Shown here: positions 1-9,039 of the stretch, piece by piece
Position numbering within the stretch: the first letter of the stretch is position 1
Layout: the number at the start of each line of letters is the position of its first letter
From: Tritrichomonas musculus
Taxonomy: Eukaryota > Parabasalia > Tritrichomonadida > Tritrichomonadidae
Direction of reading: 5' to 3'
Assembly: GCA_039105265.1 (NCBI GenBank)
Contig: JAPFFF010000009.1
Coordinates: forward strand, 5,518,001-5,582,000
Length of the DNA: 64,000 nt
The notes under the pieces: generated by a model
The model's input: the letters and a program-made list of their open reading frames with translations, nothing else
Databases searched by the model: none
What the model was told of the DNA's origin: nothing
Position numbers and translations under genes: made by a program

Positions 1-457
1 AGCATTGTTCTCTGAATGTTCTTGCATTACGAAATCTAAAATCTTCTACTGCTTCATAAATAGCATTTTGTTGTTCTTCTGTTACTTTATGGTTCAAGTC
101 ATAAGGTACCCTGACATCAAGAGGTGGTCTGAGTCCGAAGTGTGCTGAATAGTTCATGACATATTGAAAAGTGAAGTGACTTTGGCGAGCTTTTTTGAAT
201 CTTAATTTGTGTTTTTTGAACTTCAGGTTCTTATTTTGGGTAACTAATATCTGCTATGCTTCTTCTACTGGAGCTTCTTCTGCTGGAGCTCATTCTGCCG
301 GAGCTTCTTCTTTTGGAGCTCTTTGATTAAATCTTTGAACTCCTCTGTTGAATTACATATCGTCGGATGAAGCATTGAACTCTTCTGATTCAATGAGATT
401 ATTGTTTTTTGAATTTAAAAAGGAGATAACAAAAGTGCCATCAACCGACCTTGCCAT
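1..457 (-). pseudogene. Broken protein-coding fragment of unknown family
   Basis: Reading leftward from an ATG at 457 the frame begins MARSVDGTFVISFLN and then runs through an EEAPAEEAP-type repeat into a basic, protein-like stretch (KFKKHKLRFKKARQ, then FGLRPPLDVRVPYDLN) that leaves the window. A few in-frame stops interrupt it, so it looks decayed. The sequence just before the ATG, CCATTTTATACC on the plus strand, recurs at about 553-565 and, more loosely, near 31528, at the edges of the neighbouring MULE. This suggests the fragment also belongs to a mobile family, but I do not recognise the protein. Confidence 0.4.
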
Positions 458-639
458 TTTATACCATCAATTTTTAAAAGCATTTTTTATTTTTTGACAA
501 CTTATATAAAGTAAAAAAAAAAATAAAAAAAACGGATTGTTCTCAAAAATGCAAAAATTGAGAGCATTCCATTTTATACCATTAAATTTTAAATGAGATT
601 TTTAATTTTCTGACACTTTCGAAAGGTTTCGGGATATAA

Positions 640-698
640 AAAAAACTTGGTAGATTTTTTTCCATGCACTTTTTAGATTTTTTGTATTCAATTTTTTC
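640..698 (-). repeat. Probable MULE inverted repeat, left copy
   Basis: On the minus strand this matches 31449-31508 at roughly 50 of 60 positions. It lies outside the 3' end of the transposase gene. Next to it, 553-622 is a direct near-copy of 450-505, and a related stretch sits at 31522-31590, so the ends have a composite repeat structure. Confidence 0.45.
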
Positions 699-829
699 CT
701 CTCAAAAAATGATCATTTACATGATTTTTTGCTCTCAATTTTTTTCTCACAAAATTCTTTTTTTGAATAGTAGATATCTTTTTTTCTTTAGACAATATAA
801 AAGAAGATGTATCCTTTGTGTGCTTCCAT

Positions 830-3337
830 TTTTAAAATAAATGAAAATATGTTTCGCTATGATTAAAATAAAAAAATCATTCCAAATGATTATATGAGAT
901 ATGATTTCGGAAATTAGATAGAAAAATTAAGCATAATAATAAGCGAAATGCATTTAAATTAGTATAATATTGCAAATTAAATAATTTTTTTAAATAAAGA
1001 TGTTGTTAATATTTCGGATCTTCAGAAAAAACACTTTAATTTTTACTTCCAAATTCGATGTATATATTTTTAAATAAAATGAGAATTGGTTTTAATGTAG
1101 CTATGATTAAAATAAAAAAATCATTCTAAATGATTATGTGAGATATGATTTCGGAAATTAGATAGAAAAATTAAGCATAATAATAAGCGAAATGATTTAA
1201 ATTAGTATAATATTGCAAATTAAATAATTTTTTTAAATAAAGATGTTGTTAATATTTCGGATCTTCAGAAAAAACACTTTAATTTTTACTTCCAAATTCG
1301 ATGTATATATTTTTAAATAAAATGAGAATTGGTTTTAATGTAGCTATGATTAAAATAAAAAAATCATTCTAAATGATTATGTGAGATATGATTTCGGAAA
1401 TTAGATAGAAAAATTAAGCATAATAATAAGCGAAATGATTTAAATTAGTATAATATTGCAAATTAAATAATTTTTTTAAATAAAGATGTTGTTAATATTT
1501 CGGATCTTCAGAAAAAACACTTTAATTTTTACTTCCAAATTCGATGTATATATAGTTGGTGGACATAATTCTGTTTTAGAGACATAATTATGTTTTCACA
1601 TCATTTCTATATATTCAAATTGGACTTTTAAAAAAACAATTGTAGAACAATTAATATCATATTGGATACATTCTATTCCCAGATTTTCATTCACTTTTAT
1701 CAAACTAAATTTGATCAAAAATATGATATCGAATTTTTAATTTCTGAATATTTTTTTATTATTTGAAAAAAATTATAATTTACTTTTTATCTATAATTAA
1801 AATGTATCATTATTATTTATTGAAATAAAATAGATAATTAGAAAAAATGGTTTCATTTTCATTTCACTACTCAAAAAACTCATTTCATATCACATTTCAT
1901 ACTTTTACCATAAAAAAAAGGTTGTTTTAATTTGCTCTAACATTGTTATTATTTTAGAATATAATGTATATATTATATTTTAGAAAAAAATTTATTGAAA
2001 TAATAATTATATAAAAAGAAAAAGTGTTTTCAAAATATGACAAAAATCATTCATACAAAATTACAAATTTTGAAAAATGAGTTTATTTTATTTCAAATTA
2101 GATGCAGTATTAACCATCTATATGATTCATATAATATATTAAATATAATAATATGGTTGAAAAAGAATCAATCTTGGAAAAATTTCATTTTTCTTTTTTT
2201 CATTCAAAATCATTCATAAATCACTCATGCATAATTGATATGATTTCAGAATTTCATTATTTGATAACACATACAATGAAATATATTATTAATCCTCTAA
2301 AAATCATTGTTGCCCATCAAGATTTCAGGTTTTTCTAAGAAATATACAAATTTCACTTTTTTATTTTTTCTATTATAATAGCATTAAAAATAGCAATTAA
2401 TCAATAAATATTAGGTAAGTATAGAAGAACTATTAAAATAATGAAAATAATTTCTCAATGTCTAAAATTGAAAGTCTTTTTAAGTTATTTCAGAAGTTAC
2501 TCTTTTTCATTAAGGTAATAGATCTTGAGTAGAACCGCCAATTTTATTCTTTCAATATCATTATACTATATGCATTATATCAAATATTTAAATAAAAATT
2601 TAAAAGTTTTTATTTTTTATTGGAAAAAAACAAAAAAGTGATATGATTTTTAACTTTATTTTGTGCATCAAAATTTTCTTATATGAAAGTTTTTAGATAT
2701 CAATTATCTGATAAAATTATATCATTACTGATTATGAATTAATGATATTATTATTAAATCCCAAGTTTCAATTATTGAGAATAAAATAAGAATTTTGACT
2801 TTTTTTTTACATTAATGGCAAAATTTCATATAAATCAAAAATATAATAGTTCATTTAATTAAATAATGATGTACATAAAATGCATTAATAAAACATATAA
2901 TATTATCAAATTATCTTTAAAAAGTATTGAGAAAAATGTGTTTTATTTTTGTGTACCATTCAAAAAGTTGAGCAAACATGATTATGTCCCAAAAACATAA
3001 TTATGTCCACCAACTATATTTTTAAATAAAATGAGAATTGGTTTCGCTATGATTAAAATAAAAAAATCATTCCAAATGATTATATGAGATATGATTTCGG
3101 AAATTAGATAGAAAAATTAAGCATAATAATAAGCGAAATGCATTTAAATTAGTATAATATTGCAAATTAAATAATTTTTTTAAATAAAGATGTTGTTAAT
3201 ATTTCGGATCTTCAGAAAAAACACTTTAATTTTTACTTCCAAATTCGATGTATATATTTTTAAATAAAATGAGAATTGGTTTTAATGTAGCTATGATTAA
3301 AATAAAAAAATCATTCCAAATGATTATGTGAGATATG
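830..3337. repeat. 244-bp tandem repeat array, interrupted once
   Basis: A satellite-like array. The anchor CTATGATTAAAATAAAAAAA begins at 857, 1101, 1344, 3047 and 3291, giving periods of 244, 243 and, after the insertion, 244. Two unit types occur. Type A (first and fourth units) has GTTTCGCTATG and GAAATGCATTT. Type B (second, third and fifth) has TTTTAATGTAGCTATG, and the two complete type-B units have GAAATGATTT. The last unit stops near 3337. The array lies between the MULE inverted repeat and the transposase stop codon. Confidence 0.9.
1553..3016. mobile_element. Tc1/mariner-like non-autonomous element inside the array
   Basis: The segment begins TAGTTGGTGGACATAATT and ends with the near-inverse AATTATGTCCACCAACTA. 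The inverted similarity continues for about 40 bp, with a second internal GACATAATTATG-type motif. It interrupts a 244-bp unit at a run of TA dinucleotides; comparing the filled site with intact units is consistent with a TA target duplication (1551-1552 and 3017-3018). No transposase is visible in the 1464 bp; two 60-aa open frames have no recognisable sequence. TIR style and TA target suggest Tc1/mariner. Confidence 0.75.
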
Positions 3338-3582
3338 AAATTAAAAGTGGTGCAGTAAAATTATAATACGCTTTTTTATTATCCTGTCATATGTTTTTTA
3401 TTCTTTAAAATTTAAACTATTTTTGTTTTAATTAGTATAATTATTCTGTCATTCTGAATTAAAAAAAAAAAAAATAGCTACATTAATTAAAACCATTGAC
3501 TTTTAATGCGAGATATGATAAATTCATATAAATAAAGAAGGAAAAAAAAGATATAAAAATGAAAATGTAGATATTTTTCAAA
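3338..3582. other. AT-rich spacer 3' of the MULE transposase
   Basis: Between the end of the last 244-bp unit and the transposase stop codon. It contains TAGCTACATTAATTAAAACC at about 3476, close to the inverse of the unit's GGTTTTAATGTAGCTA, so a small inverted piece of the satellite is present. No gene was seen. Confidence 0.5.
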
Positions 3583-4870
3583 TTATGCTATTGTTTGATG
3601 TAAATGAATAATTCCATTGTGAATTAAAGTCAGTATTGAGCTTGGGCGGCCATTTATAAAAATTTCTTTATCTTGAATTTGATAATGAGTATTGACATAT
3701 TGGACAATTTTTTCTCTGTCTTTTTCTTTTATATGACCAAATCGTTTGATCATATCGATTGCAAAATTTTTATCTTGCGTCTCAATTGATTGATATTGTT
3801 GTGTTCTTGTTTCGCTTTGAATTGTAACATAATCTACAATTAATTCTGAGGGTTGTGAATTTAAATTGAGTTTTATTTGAGGACAATCTGGGAATTCAAA
3901 TCCAAGAAAAATTCTATGGCAACAAGGAATATCTAAATGAAAATTTGAAGAAAGTAATTTGTTTTCTGAACATCGGCAAGAGTCGACTGTTGTATTATAG
4001 AAAGTAATTTCTTGATTTATCCTATTTCCTAAAAGTAGTGCATTTAAGTGATTAAACGTCTTCCTTTTATTATAATAAAAATTATGCTCTATTTCTTTTT
4101 GAAAATTGTGGATTTTATGTAATAATCTTGCTGATACATCATATAAAGAAGACCAAAAATTTTTTCTTCTTTTGGTCTTTTGGTTTAAATGGCCATGACA
4201 AGATTCAAGAGAATTAGTTGTTGATGGCATATTGAGATTGATTCTCTCAATTAATGCAATTTTTTCCCATTTCTTTTGGTCATTAATAATAATTGTATTA
4301 TCAGTAAAGATTAAACCGACTTTTTTGAGAAGTTTATCACGTAAAGTAATTAAATTTTGATCTGTAATTTCTGAAAAAATTTTCGAATAATGGATAAAAG
4401 CATTGTTAAGTTCAAAAAGAGTTGTGCACTTTAATATAACATTTAGAGCGAAAGAAATTGGATTTAATTTTAAATTCACCATTAAATGCCTAAAACAAAA
4501 TACATGCTGAATATGATTATCTAAAAATAACGACTTAAGGGCAGGACCTTGATCACTTTCAAATGTATATTGTTTTAAATCAATATGAAAAAGATTTTGA
4601 AATGCGTTGAAATGATTTTGGTATATCTCGACATTTTCTGAAAAGCCAAAAGAAAAGGAAAGTGGCAAGCCACCATTCATCGAACTTGCCATTAAAATAC
4701 TGGTTACATAGTAAGGAAGGACACGCCAAGTAGTGTCCAACAAAAGGCCATTTACAATTTCTGAATTATCGGTTAAAATTGAATTCGAAAATGGCAGAAC
4801 AAAAATTCCACCTATAACGTAGTATTTTTCGCCTTGATATGAAATTTTAGCTAATCTTTTTTTTATCGGT
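3583..4870 (-). pseudogene. MULE transposase, C-terminal part (cut off by the Polinton)
   Basis: Catalytic and C-terminal part of a Mutator-like transposase. Visible marks are a first catalytic Asp in LLLDTTW, a second in ESDQGPAL followed by FCFRHLMVN, and TNSLESCHGHLNQKTKRR, the expected surrounding of the catalytic Glu. A SWIM-type zinc motif follows (CRC, a spacer, then CCHR in DIPCCHRIFLG). The frame is open from 4870 to the stop at 3583. The ATG at 4743 is internal: codons upstream of it (LAKISYQGEKYYVIGGIFVLP) are clearly coding and reach the Polinton's 6-bp target duplication at 4865-4870. The gene is interrupted here and cannot be expressed whole. Confidence 0.85.
4865..4870. repeat. 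Polinton target-site duplication, left (ATCGGT)
   Basis: ATCGGT directly abuts the Polinton terminus AGTAGTGATGG and recurs at 30614-30619 right after the other terminus. Six base pairs is the length expected for Polinton/Maverick integration. Confidence 0.95.
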
Positions 4871-4883
4871 AGTAGTGATGGTA

Positions 4884-5137
4884 GTTCCGCATGGGGACCA
4901 GATAAATTTCAAATATAACAGCCACATCTAGCCTAATTTTGATATTCACATAACCATTTAAAATTAAGCTCCAGACCTTGAATTTTTGCTGAAATTTCAT
5001 AGTCCAAATACAAGGAATCTATGGTCTTTTAAAGGAAATTGCATGTGCCAGGTATCCCCTCCATATTCCATCCATATCCCCAATATCCCCATGCGGAACA
5101 TCCAGTATGAATATACATTCTATCCATGCTCACTACT
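4884..5137. repeat. Terminal motif repeated in inverse orientation
   Basis: The outer end of the TIR carries AGTAGTGATGG and then GTTCCGCATGGGG (4884-4896). The inverse CCCCATGCGGAAC sits at 5087-5099 and CATGCTCACTACT, close to the inverse of the outermost bases, at 5125-5137. The outer 270 bp is thus itself a small inverted-repeat unit, possibly paired binding sites for integrase or terminal protein (inference). Confidence 0.7.
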
Positions 5138-5159
5138 AAGAGGTTCACTTAAGGGGTCA

Positions 5160-6824
5160 CACATCATACCTCATACCTCACACCTCATACCTCATACCTC
5201 ACCTCAAATTGGTATAGGGGTACCCAAGAGGGGCCTCTCAAAATCCATTTTAGGTAAATTCCATAAATTGACAATCCCAAAAATAATGCTATTCTCGAAT
5301 CAATTTAATTTTTTATCTGGTTTGAAAATGAGCGTTATCCCAACTAACACCCAAATAGTTTCATATGAAGGTTCTTTCTGCAAGGAATTGGAGATTCGTA
5401 TGAACAAAATATTGAATAAATCCCAACGTGAACATGATCGCGAGTCAGCTATCAAGTGCTATATACATAAGGAGCTCTCGCTTGATGAGTACGATGAGTG
5501 GATCCAAGATATGAATACCAAAATTGATAGTTATACAAACATTGAATCTCCTGAGCGAGCACTGCTAATGAAGGAGTTATCATATATCAACCGAGATCGC
5601 GAACGTCTAATGAAATTTCAAGATGAGCTCGATAAGAAACGCAAAACTTTGATTTACAGTTATACACACCCCCTTGATTATGCCGTTGACATCATCACAA
5701 AGGATATCAATATGTTCAACCAGAATTTGCTCAGTTGCATATTCGAATCGTTCGTCAATAAGGTCAAATCCTTATGTCCCAAAGACAAATCATATGAGGG
5801 TACCATTAAATTCGTATACTATGATAGAACCTCTACCAAGGTCATAAACCTATTCGATTCATTAACACAAAGATTAATATCTAGCTTCACCAAGTTACTC
5901 GCTGAAGTTGCAACGCTTGCGCTCAGCAACGAAGTTGCGTCAAATGAATATTTCGCAAATGATATACATAAATATGATTCCCTAGTGAAATTGCGCGAGG
6001 AAATCAGTAATGCTTGTTATAATCTATACCTTGGAACAATCATTGATGCAATCGATAATAAACTTGATCAATATCCCCCAACTGAAATGTCATCTAGTGA
6101 ACTCGTTATCAGTTACTCGCGAGTACTCATGAAGAATCTCAATGAATATATCTTACACGATTTATCCAAAATCATCGATAAGGAAATCAAGGATTGCATT
6201 GCAAAAATATGTGAAAATGAGCTCTTAAATTATATCCACATTAAGGAACCAGAGATGGCTGAGAAATCCAAACAGAGTTTGACTGAGGTATCTACCAAGG
6301 TATCTACCAAGGAATCAAATACTGAATCCCAAACTACACCCATTGTTGAAGAATCCAAACAAAGTTTGGCTGAGGCATCAAATGCCGAACCTGAGATAGC
6401 TGAGGTATCTACCAAGGAATCAAATGCCGAACCCCAGCATACACCCATTATAGCTGAAGTATATGAGATTGCTCAGGAGAAGACCTTAGACGATTTCATT
6501 AAGGGTCTCCCAAATGATAAGATATGTATAGTAGAATTGACTCAAAAATATAATGCGTACTTCGACACTAATGTAACCCCTCGTGGATTAGGTGTAATAC
6601 TCTCAAAATCGGGTAAACTGAGAACGCAGTTCCTGCTTAAGACCATTGCATGGGAGAAGAGTAAGAGAGTTATATACTATAGCAAGGCTTGAATAATTTA
6701 TTTTTGGACTTATGAGGATTCCCAATTAAAGGATTTACCTAAATTGAATTTTATGACCCCCCTCTTGGGTACCCCTATACCAATTTGAGGTGAGGTATGA
6801 GGTATGAGGTATGAGGTGTGAGAT
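5160..6824. repeat. Nested inverted repeat flanking the TIR gene
   Basis: About 5160-5295 (CCTCATACC heptamers, CTCAAATTGGTATAGGGGTA, CCCAAGAGGGG, TTTAGGTAAAT, CCCAAAAATAAT) recurs in inverse and diverged form at 6693-6824, on either side of the gene at 5328-6692. The same arrangement occurs in the right TIR. The gene therefore sits in its own 1.66-kb unit with short inverted ends, like a cassette or a small mobile unit captured by the Polinton (inference). Confidence 0.75.
5328..6692 (+). CDS. TIR-encoded protein, left copy, unknown function
   Basis: A 454-aa protein from the ATG of MSVIPTNTQIVSYEG. Codons upstream are open but fall in repeat sequence; the start follows TTTTTTATCTGGTTTGAAA, which resembles the context of the next gene. 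The N-terminal half is charged and probably helical. Residues about 320-380 hold repeats such as KVSTKESN and EPEIAEVSTKE. The last 70 residues (DFIKGLPNDKICIVELTQKY, then NVTPRGLGVILSKSG) resemble the small winged-helix domain found at the C-terminus of some viral primase-helicases; this is a pattern judgement only. An identical protein is encoded in the right TIR. Confidence 0.75.
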   Translation: MSVIPTNTQIVSYEGSFCKELEIRMNKILNKSQREHDRESAIKCYIHKELSLDEYDEWIQDMNTKIDSYTNIESPERALLMKELSYINRDRERLMKFQDELDKKRKTLIYSYTHPLDYAVDIITKDINMFNQNLLSCIFESFVNKVKSLCPKDKSYEGTIKFVYYDRTSTKVINLFDSLTQRLISSFTKLLAEVATLALSNEVASNEYFANDIHKYDSLVKLREEISNACYNLYLGTIIDAIDNKLDQYPPTEMSSSELVISYSRVLMKNLNEYILHDLSKIIDKEIKDCIAKICENELLNYIHIKEPEMAEKSKQSLTEVSTKVSTKESNTESQTTPIVEESKQSLAEASNAEPEIAEVSTKESNAEPQHTPIIAEVYEIAQEKTLDDFIKGLPNDKICIVELTQKYNAYFDTNVTPRGLGVILSKSGKLRTQFLLKTIAWEKSKRVIYYSKA

Positions 6825-6876
6825 GAGTCCATAACTAACTAGTTCTCAATGCAACTCAATTTTTATCCAGCTTGAA

Positions 6877-7644
6877 ATGGAATCAACAGCAATCAACATT
6901 CCAATGTCAGCCATTGTCGAACCAATCAATGACGAATATGAATACATCCAGTATAATGAGAAGCTTCGTTTGATACATTCCATTAATGATGATATGTACC
7001 AGATGCAATCGATTCTCACTGCATGTAATTCAAAGAAACAAGCTTATAGGTGGAGGCAACTCGCTGAAACCAATGAAATTCTTGATGAATTATCGTCACA
7101 GCAAAATTGCTGCGACCTAGATATTGTTCAAGATAGACCTAATTTACCGAATGATTTGAAAGGCACATACATTCACCGATTGCTTGTCAATGATGTTGCA
7201 TGCTGGGCTAATCGAAAGTATGCCATATATATTGCCAAACTATTGGATTCATATTTTGAGAAGCAACGTGAGCAGCTGGTTAACAAAATCGATGACCTAA
7301 CTCCAAGGGCTGTCCCCAAAGATCACAAACATAGCTACCGATATATGATATGGCTTGAGGAACTTCCCAAAAATAAGAATTTTGTGATACTCCATCTCGT
7401 TCGTCGCAACAAGCATTCATGGAGGCAGGTCAGTAAGATTTATCAAGATGAGAAGAAGCGCTGGGCATATGTTGATGACCTACCAATTGCGATGACCCCG
7501 AATGAAGATATCAAACGAATGGCCAAAGCTATGTTCAAAGGGGATGATGTCCGTGTAGGTGGTACTGATATTATCATTAACAAATCATGCCTTGATGAGT
7601 TTCATGAAGCTGTAGACAAATACTTTAAAAATATGCATCTTTAA
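6877..7644 (+). CDS. KilA-N domain protein
   Basis: A 255-aa protein. Residues about 85-120 (DLKGTYIHRLLVNDVACWA, then NRKYAIYIAKLLDSYF) match the KilA-N pattern, a DNA-binding fold common in large DNA viruses and phages and repeatedly found in trichomonad Mavericks. The C-terminal 110 residues (YMIWLEELPKNKNFVILHLV and onward) form a second module with a conserved look. It is probably a nucleic-acid-binding regulator. The start at 6877 follows AATTTTTATCCAGCTTGAA, similar to the TIR-gene leader. It is the first gene inside the left TIR and shares orientation with the next four. A hairpin-forming CAGCAAAATTGCTG lies in the coding sequence at 7099-7112. Confidence 0.8.
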   Translation: MESTAINIPMSAIVEPINDEYEYIQYNEKLRLIHSINDDMYQMQSILTACNSKKQAYRWRQLAETNEILDELSSQQNCCDLDIVQDRPNLPNDLKGTYIHRLLVNDVACWANRKYAIYIAKLLDSYFEKQREQLVNKIDDLTPRAVPKDHKHSYRYMIWLEELPKNKNFVILHLVRRNKHSWRQVSKIYQDEKKRWAYVDDLPIAMTPNEDIKRMAKAMFKGDDVRVGGTDIIINKSCLDEFHEAVDKYFKNMHL

Positions 7645-7653
7645 ATAATATTT

Positions 7654-7663
7654 TATTTTTGCA
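7654..7663 (+). promoter_or_regulatory. TATTTTTGCA motif before the 176-aa gene
   Basis: TATTTTTGCA ends four bases before the ATG at 7667. The same or a near motif precedes at least seven other genes of the element. Confidence 0.5.
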
Positions 7664-7666
7664 TAA

Positions 7667-8197
7667 ATGGATATTTCAGCTACAGAATCTGACACTGATA
7701 TACTCTCAAAAATCGTAGATGGTATCACCGATTTGCGCCGAGATGTCAAGCATTTGATTAAACGTTGGAGCAGTAAACGCAAACCTTCCACAGATTCACC
7801 TCAGGATTCAACTCAGGATTCACCTCAGGACTCAACTCAGGACTCACCTCCTGAAGCAACTGACTCACCTCCTGATGAAACTGAAACTCAATCTATTGAA
7901 CATCCTCGACCTCGTTTAAATCGAACTCATATATTCAATCGTAGCAAGTTTTTGGATATTGAGGATCATGACCGATTGATACAATATGTCACATCAAAGG
8001 ATGTAATCGATGCGGTCTCCAACGTGGAACCTCATAAACGCGTATCCCTATTGCGTAGACTCATCTACGATAACCTAAAGTTGAGTATCTCCATGTATAT
8101 GACCCAAAAATTAATCAACACCCATATGACTATAAACGGTCCCCCAAGGGAAACAGCTCCAGACCCCGATGATGAGATCGATACAACCGATTTCTAA
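7667..8197 (+). CDS. Unknown 176-aa Polinton protein with DSPQDSTQ repeats
   Basis: Function not recognised. The N-terminal 45 residues end in a basic patch (LIKRWSSKRKP). Residues about 45-75 are a low-complexity Ser/Asp/Gln/Pro run of DSPQDSTQ-type repeats. The C-terminal 90 residues (HIFNRSKFLDIEDHDRLIQY onward) look folded and helical and end acidic. The gap from the KilA-N gene is 22 bp, and the next gene follows by 23 bp, so the genes are tightly packed. Confidence 0.65.
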   Translation: MDISATESDTDILSKIVDGITDLRRDVKHLIKRWSSKRKPSTDSPQDSTQDSPQDSTQDSPPEATDSPPDETETQSIEHPRPRLNRTHIFNRSKFLDIEDHDRLIQYVTSKDVIDAVSNVEPHKRVSLLRRLIYDNLKLSISMYMTQKLINTHMTINGPPRETAPDPDDEIDTTDF

Positions 8198-8201
8198 TTT
8201 A

Positions 8202-8211
8202 AATTTTTGCA
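8202..8211 (+). promoter_or_regulatory. AATTTTTGCA motif before the 107-aa gene
   Basis: AATTTTTGCA ends nine bases before the ATG at 8221, in the 23-bp space after the preceding stop codon. Confidence 0.45.
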
Positions 8212-8220
8212 ACTCTCAAA

Positions 8221-8544
8221 ATGACAAATTTTGTAACTCTCAAGGATAAACCTAATTGGAACTACTTTAAGGATAATATATTACCTAACATACAGATTAT
8301 CCAAAATACAAAGGACTGGTTAACAATTAAGGGATTCACTACCGCCAACTACAACTACATCTATATCATCTATACACATGTTGATTTAGGGTATACAATT
8401 GAAGATGCCAATAGAGATATGATGTGGACGAATGGTCCTCTATATAATATACAAAATACTTTTATTCGTACCTTCACTGATGAGACCTCCAATATAGCAC
8501 ACACATCTTGGAAATACGAATGGACACTATATTTTAATCACTAG
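8221..8544 (+). CDS. Unknown 107-aa Polinton protein
   Basis: Small aromatic-rich protein (TTANYNYIYIIYTHVDLGY, TSWKYEWTLYFNH) with no recognised domain, signal peptide or membrane segment. Its alternating hydrophobic and aromatic residues suggest beta structure. It is the last gene before a 495-bp non-coding stretch that precedes DNA polymerase B. Confidence 0.55.
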   Translation: MTNFVTLKDKPNWNYFKDNILPNIQIIQNTKDWLTIKGFTTANYNYIYIIYTHVDLGYTIEDANRDMMWTNGPLYNIQNTFIRTFTDETSNIAHTSWKYEWTLYFNH

Positions 8545-9039
8545 GACTAAAAAATATTTTTGCAAAAACCGACCCCATGATGGATGCGTAATGCATTCGA
8601 TATGAGATGATAAGTGCCCGGGATGATACCACCCCATAAAGAGAAACAGTTGCATCCACCATGAGGCTGGTTTGGGTTGCAAATGCCGGCAAATGCCCGT
8701 ATTACCCCATAATCCACAAGTAATAGCTTACCCAAGGTGTTTAGTGCGCTAGGGCTCTATCACAAATATGGACCGGAAATAATACGAAAAATCGGTATGG
8801 CAGTGGATCGAACTCATGCCTGCAGTTTGCTTGCAAATGTCCCAAAGGGACCCGAAGCCCGGAGACATCCTTCATGATCCAACAACTATACCAGTTAGCG
8901 CTAACACATATATGTTTTCGATTTAGCATTTAAACCATTCCAACTACATTGCAGGGAGTATGCACATGATTAAAATTCAAAAATAATATTTAATCAATAT
9001 TTTTGCGATGACTATTTTTGTATTTTTACGTTCAGGCAA
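8545..9039. other. GC-richer non-coding stretch with an orphan promoter-like motif
   Basis: TATTTTTGCA at 8555-8564 has no start codon close behind it. Then comes a GC-richer stretch to about 8935 with no credible reading frame. It contains GCAAATGCC-type repeats (near 8680, 8690 and 8832), two CCCCATAA motifs and the perfect palindrome GTTAGCGCTAAC near 8896. The minus strand holds box-A-like and box-B-like (GAGTTCGATCC) sequences about 90 nt apart. A second TATTTTTGC (8998-9006) and TATTTTTG (9013-9020) lie before the polymerase start. A non-coding RNA is possible but unproven. Confidence 0.4.

Larger units (their letters stand above)
4871..6824 (+). repeat. Polinton terminal inverted repeat, left (1954 bp)
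   Basis: Matches the reverse complement of 28653-30613. The match ends after GTGTGAGAT at 6824, where the two sides diverge. It contains a full copy of the TIR gene. A TCATACC heptamer run near 5168-5200 has one unit fewer than the right copy, which accounts for the 7-bp length difference. Confidence 0.95.

Noticed and set aside
553-622. Outer terminal inverted repeat of the MULE
   Set aside because: It resembles 31522-31590 in direct, not inverted, orientation, so it cannot be a simple terminal inverted repeat; only 640-698 and 31449-31508 were used.
2037-2338. Two 60-aa frames inside the Tc1/mariner-like insertion
   Set aside because: AT-driven composition, no transposase motifs, overlapping each other in different frames.
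4986-5327. N-terminal extension of the left TIR protein to an ATG at 4986
   Set aside because: The extension crosses the heptamer run, its frame is not kept in the right TIR because of the 7-bp difference, and it looks non-coding.
8800-8910. tRNA gene on the minus strand (box-A-like TAGCGCTAACTGGTATAGT and box-B-like GAGTTCGATCC)
   Set aside because: The boxes are about 90 nt apart, the T-arm pairs at only two of five positions and no proper acceptor stem forms. Kept only as part of an unexplained non-coding stretch.
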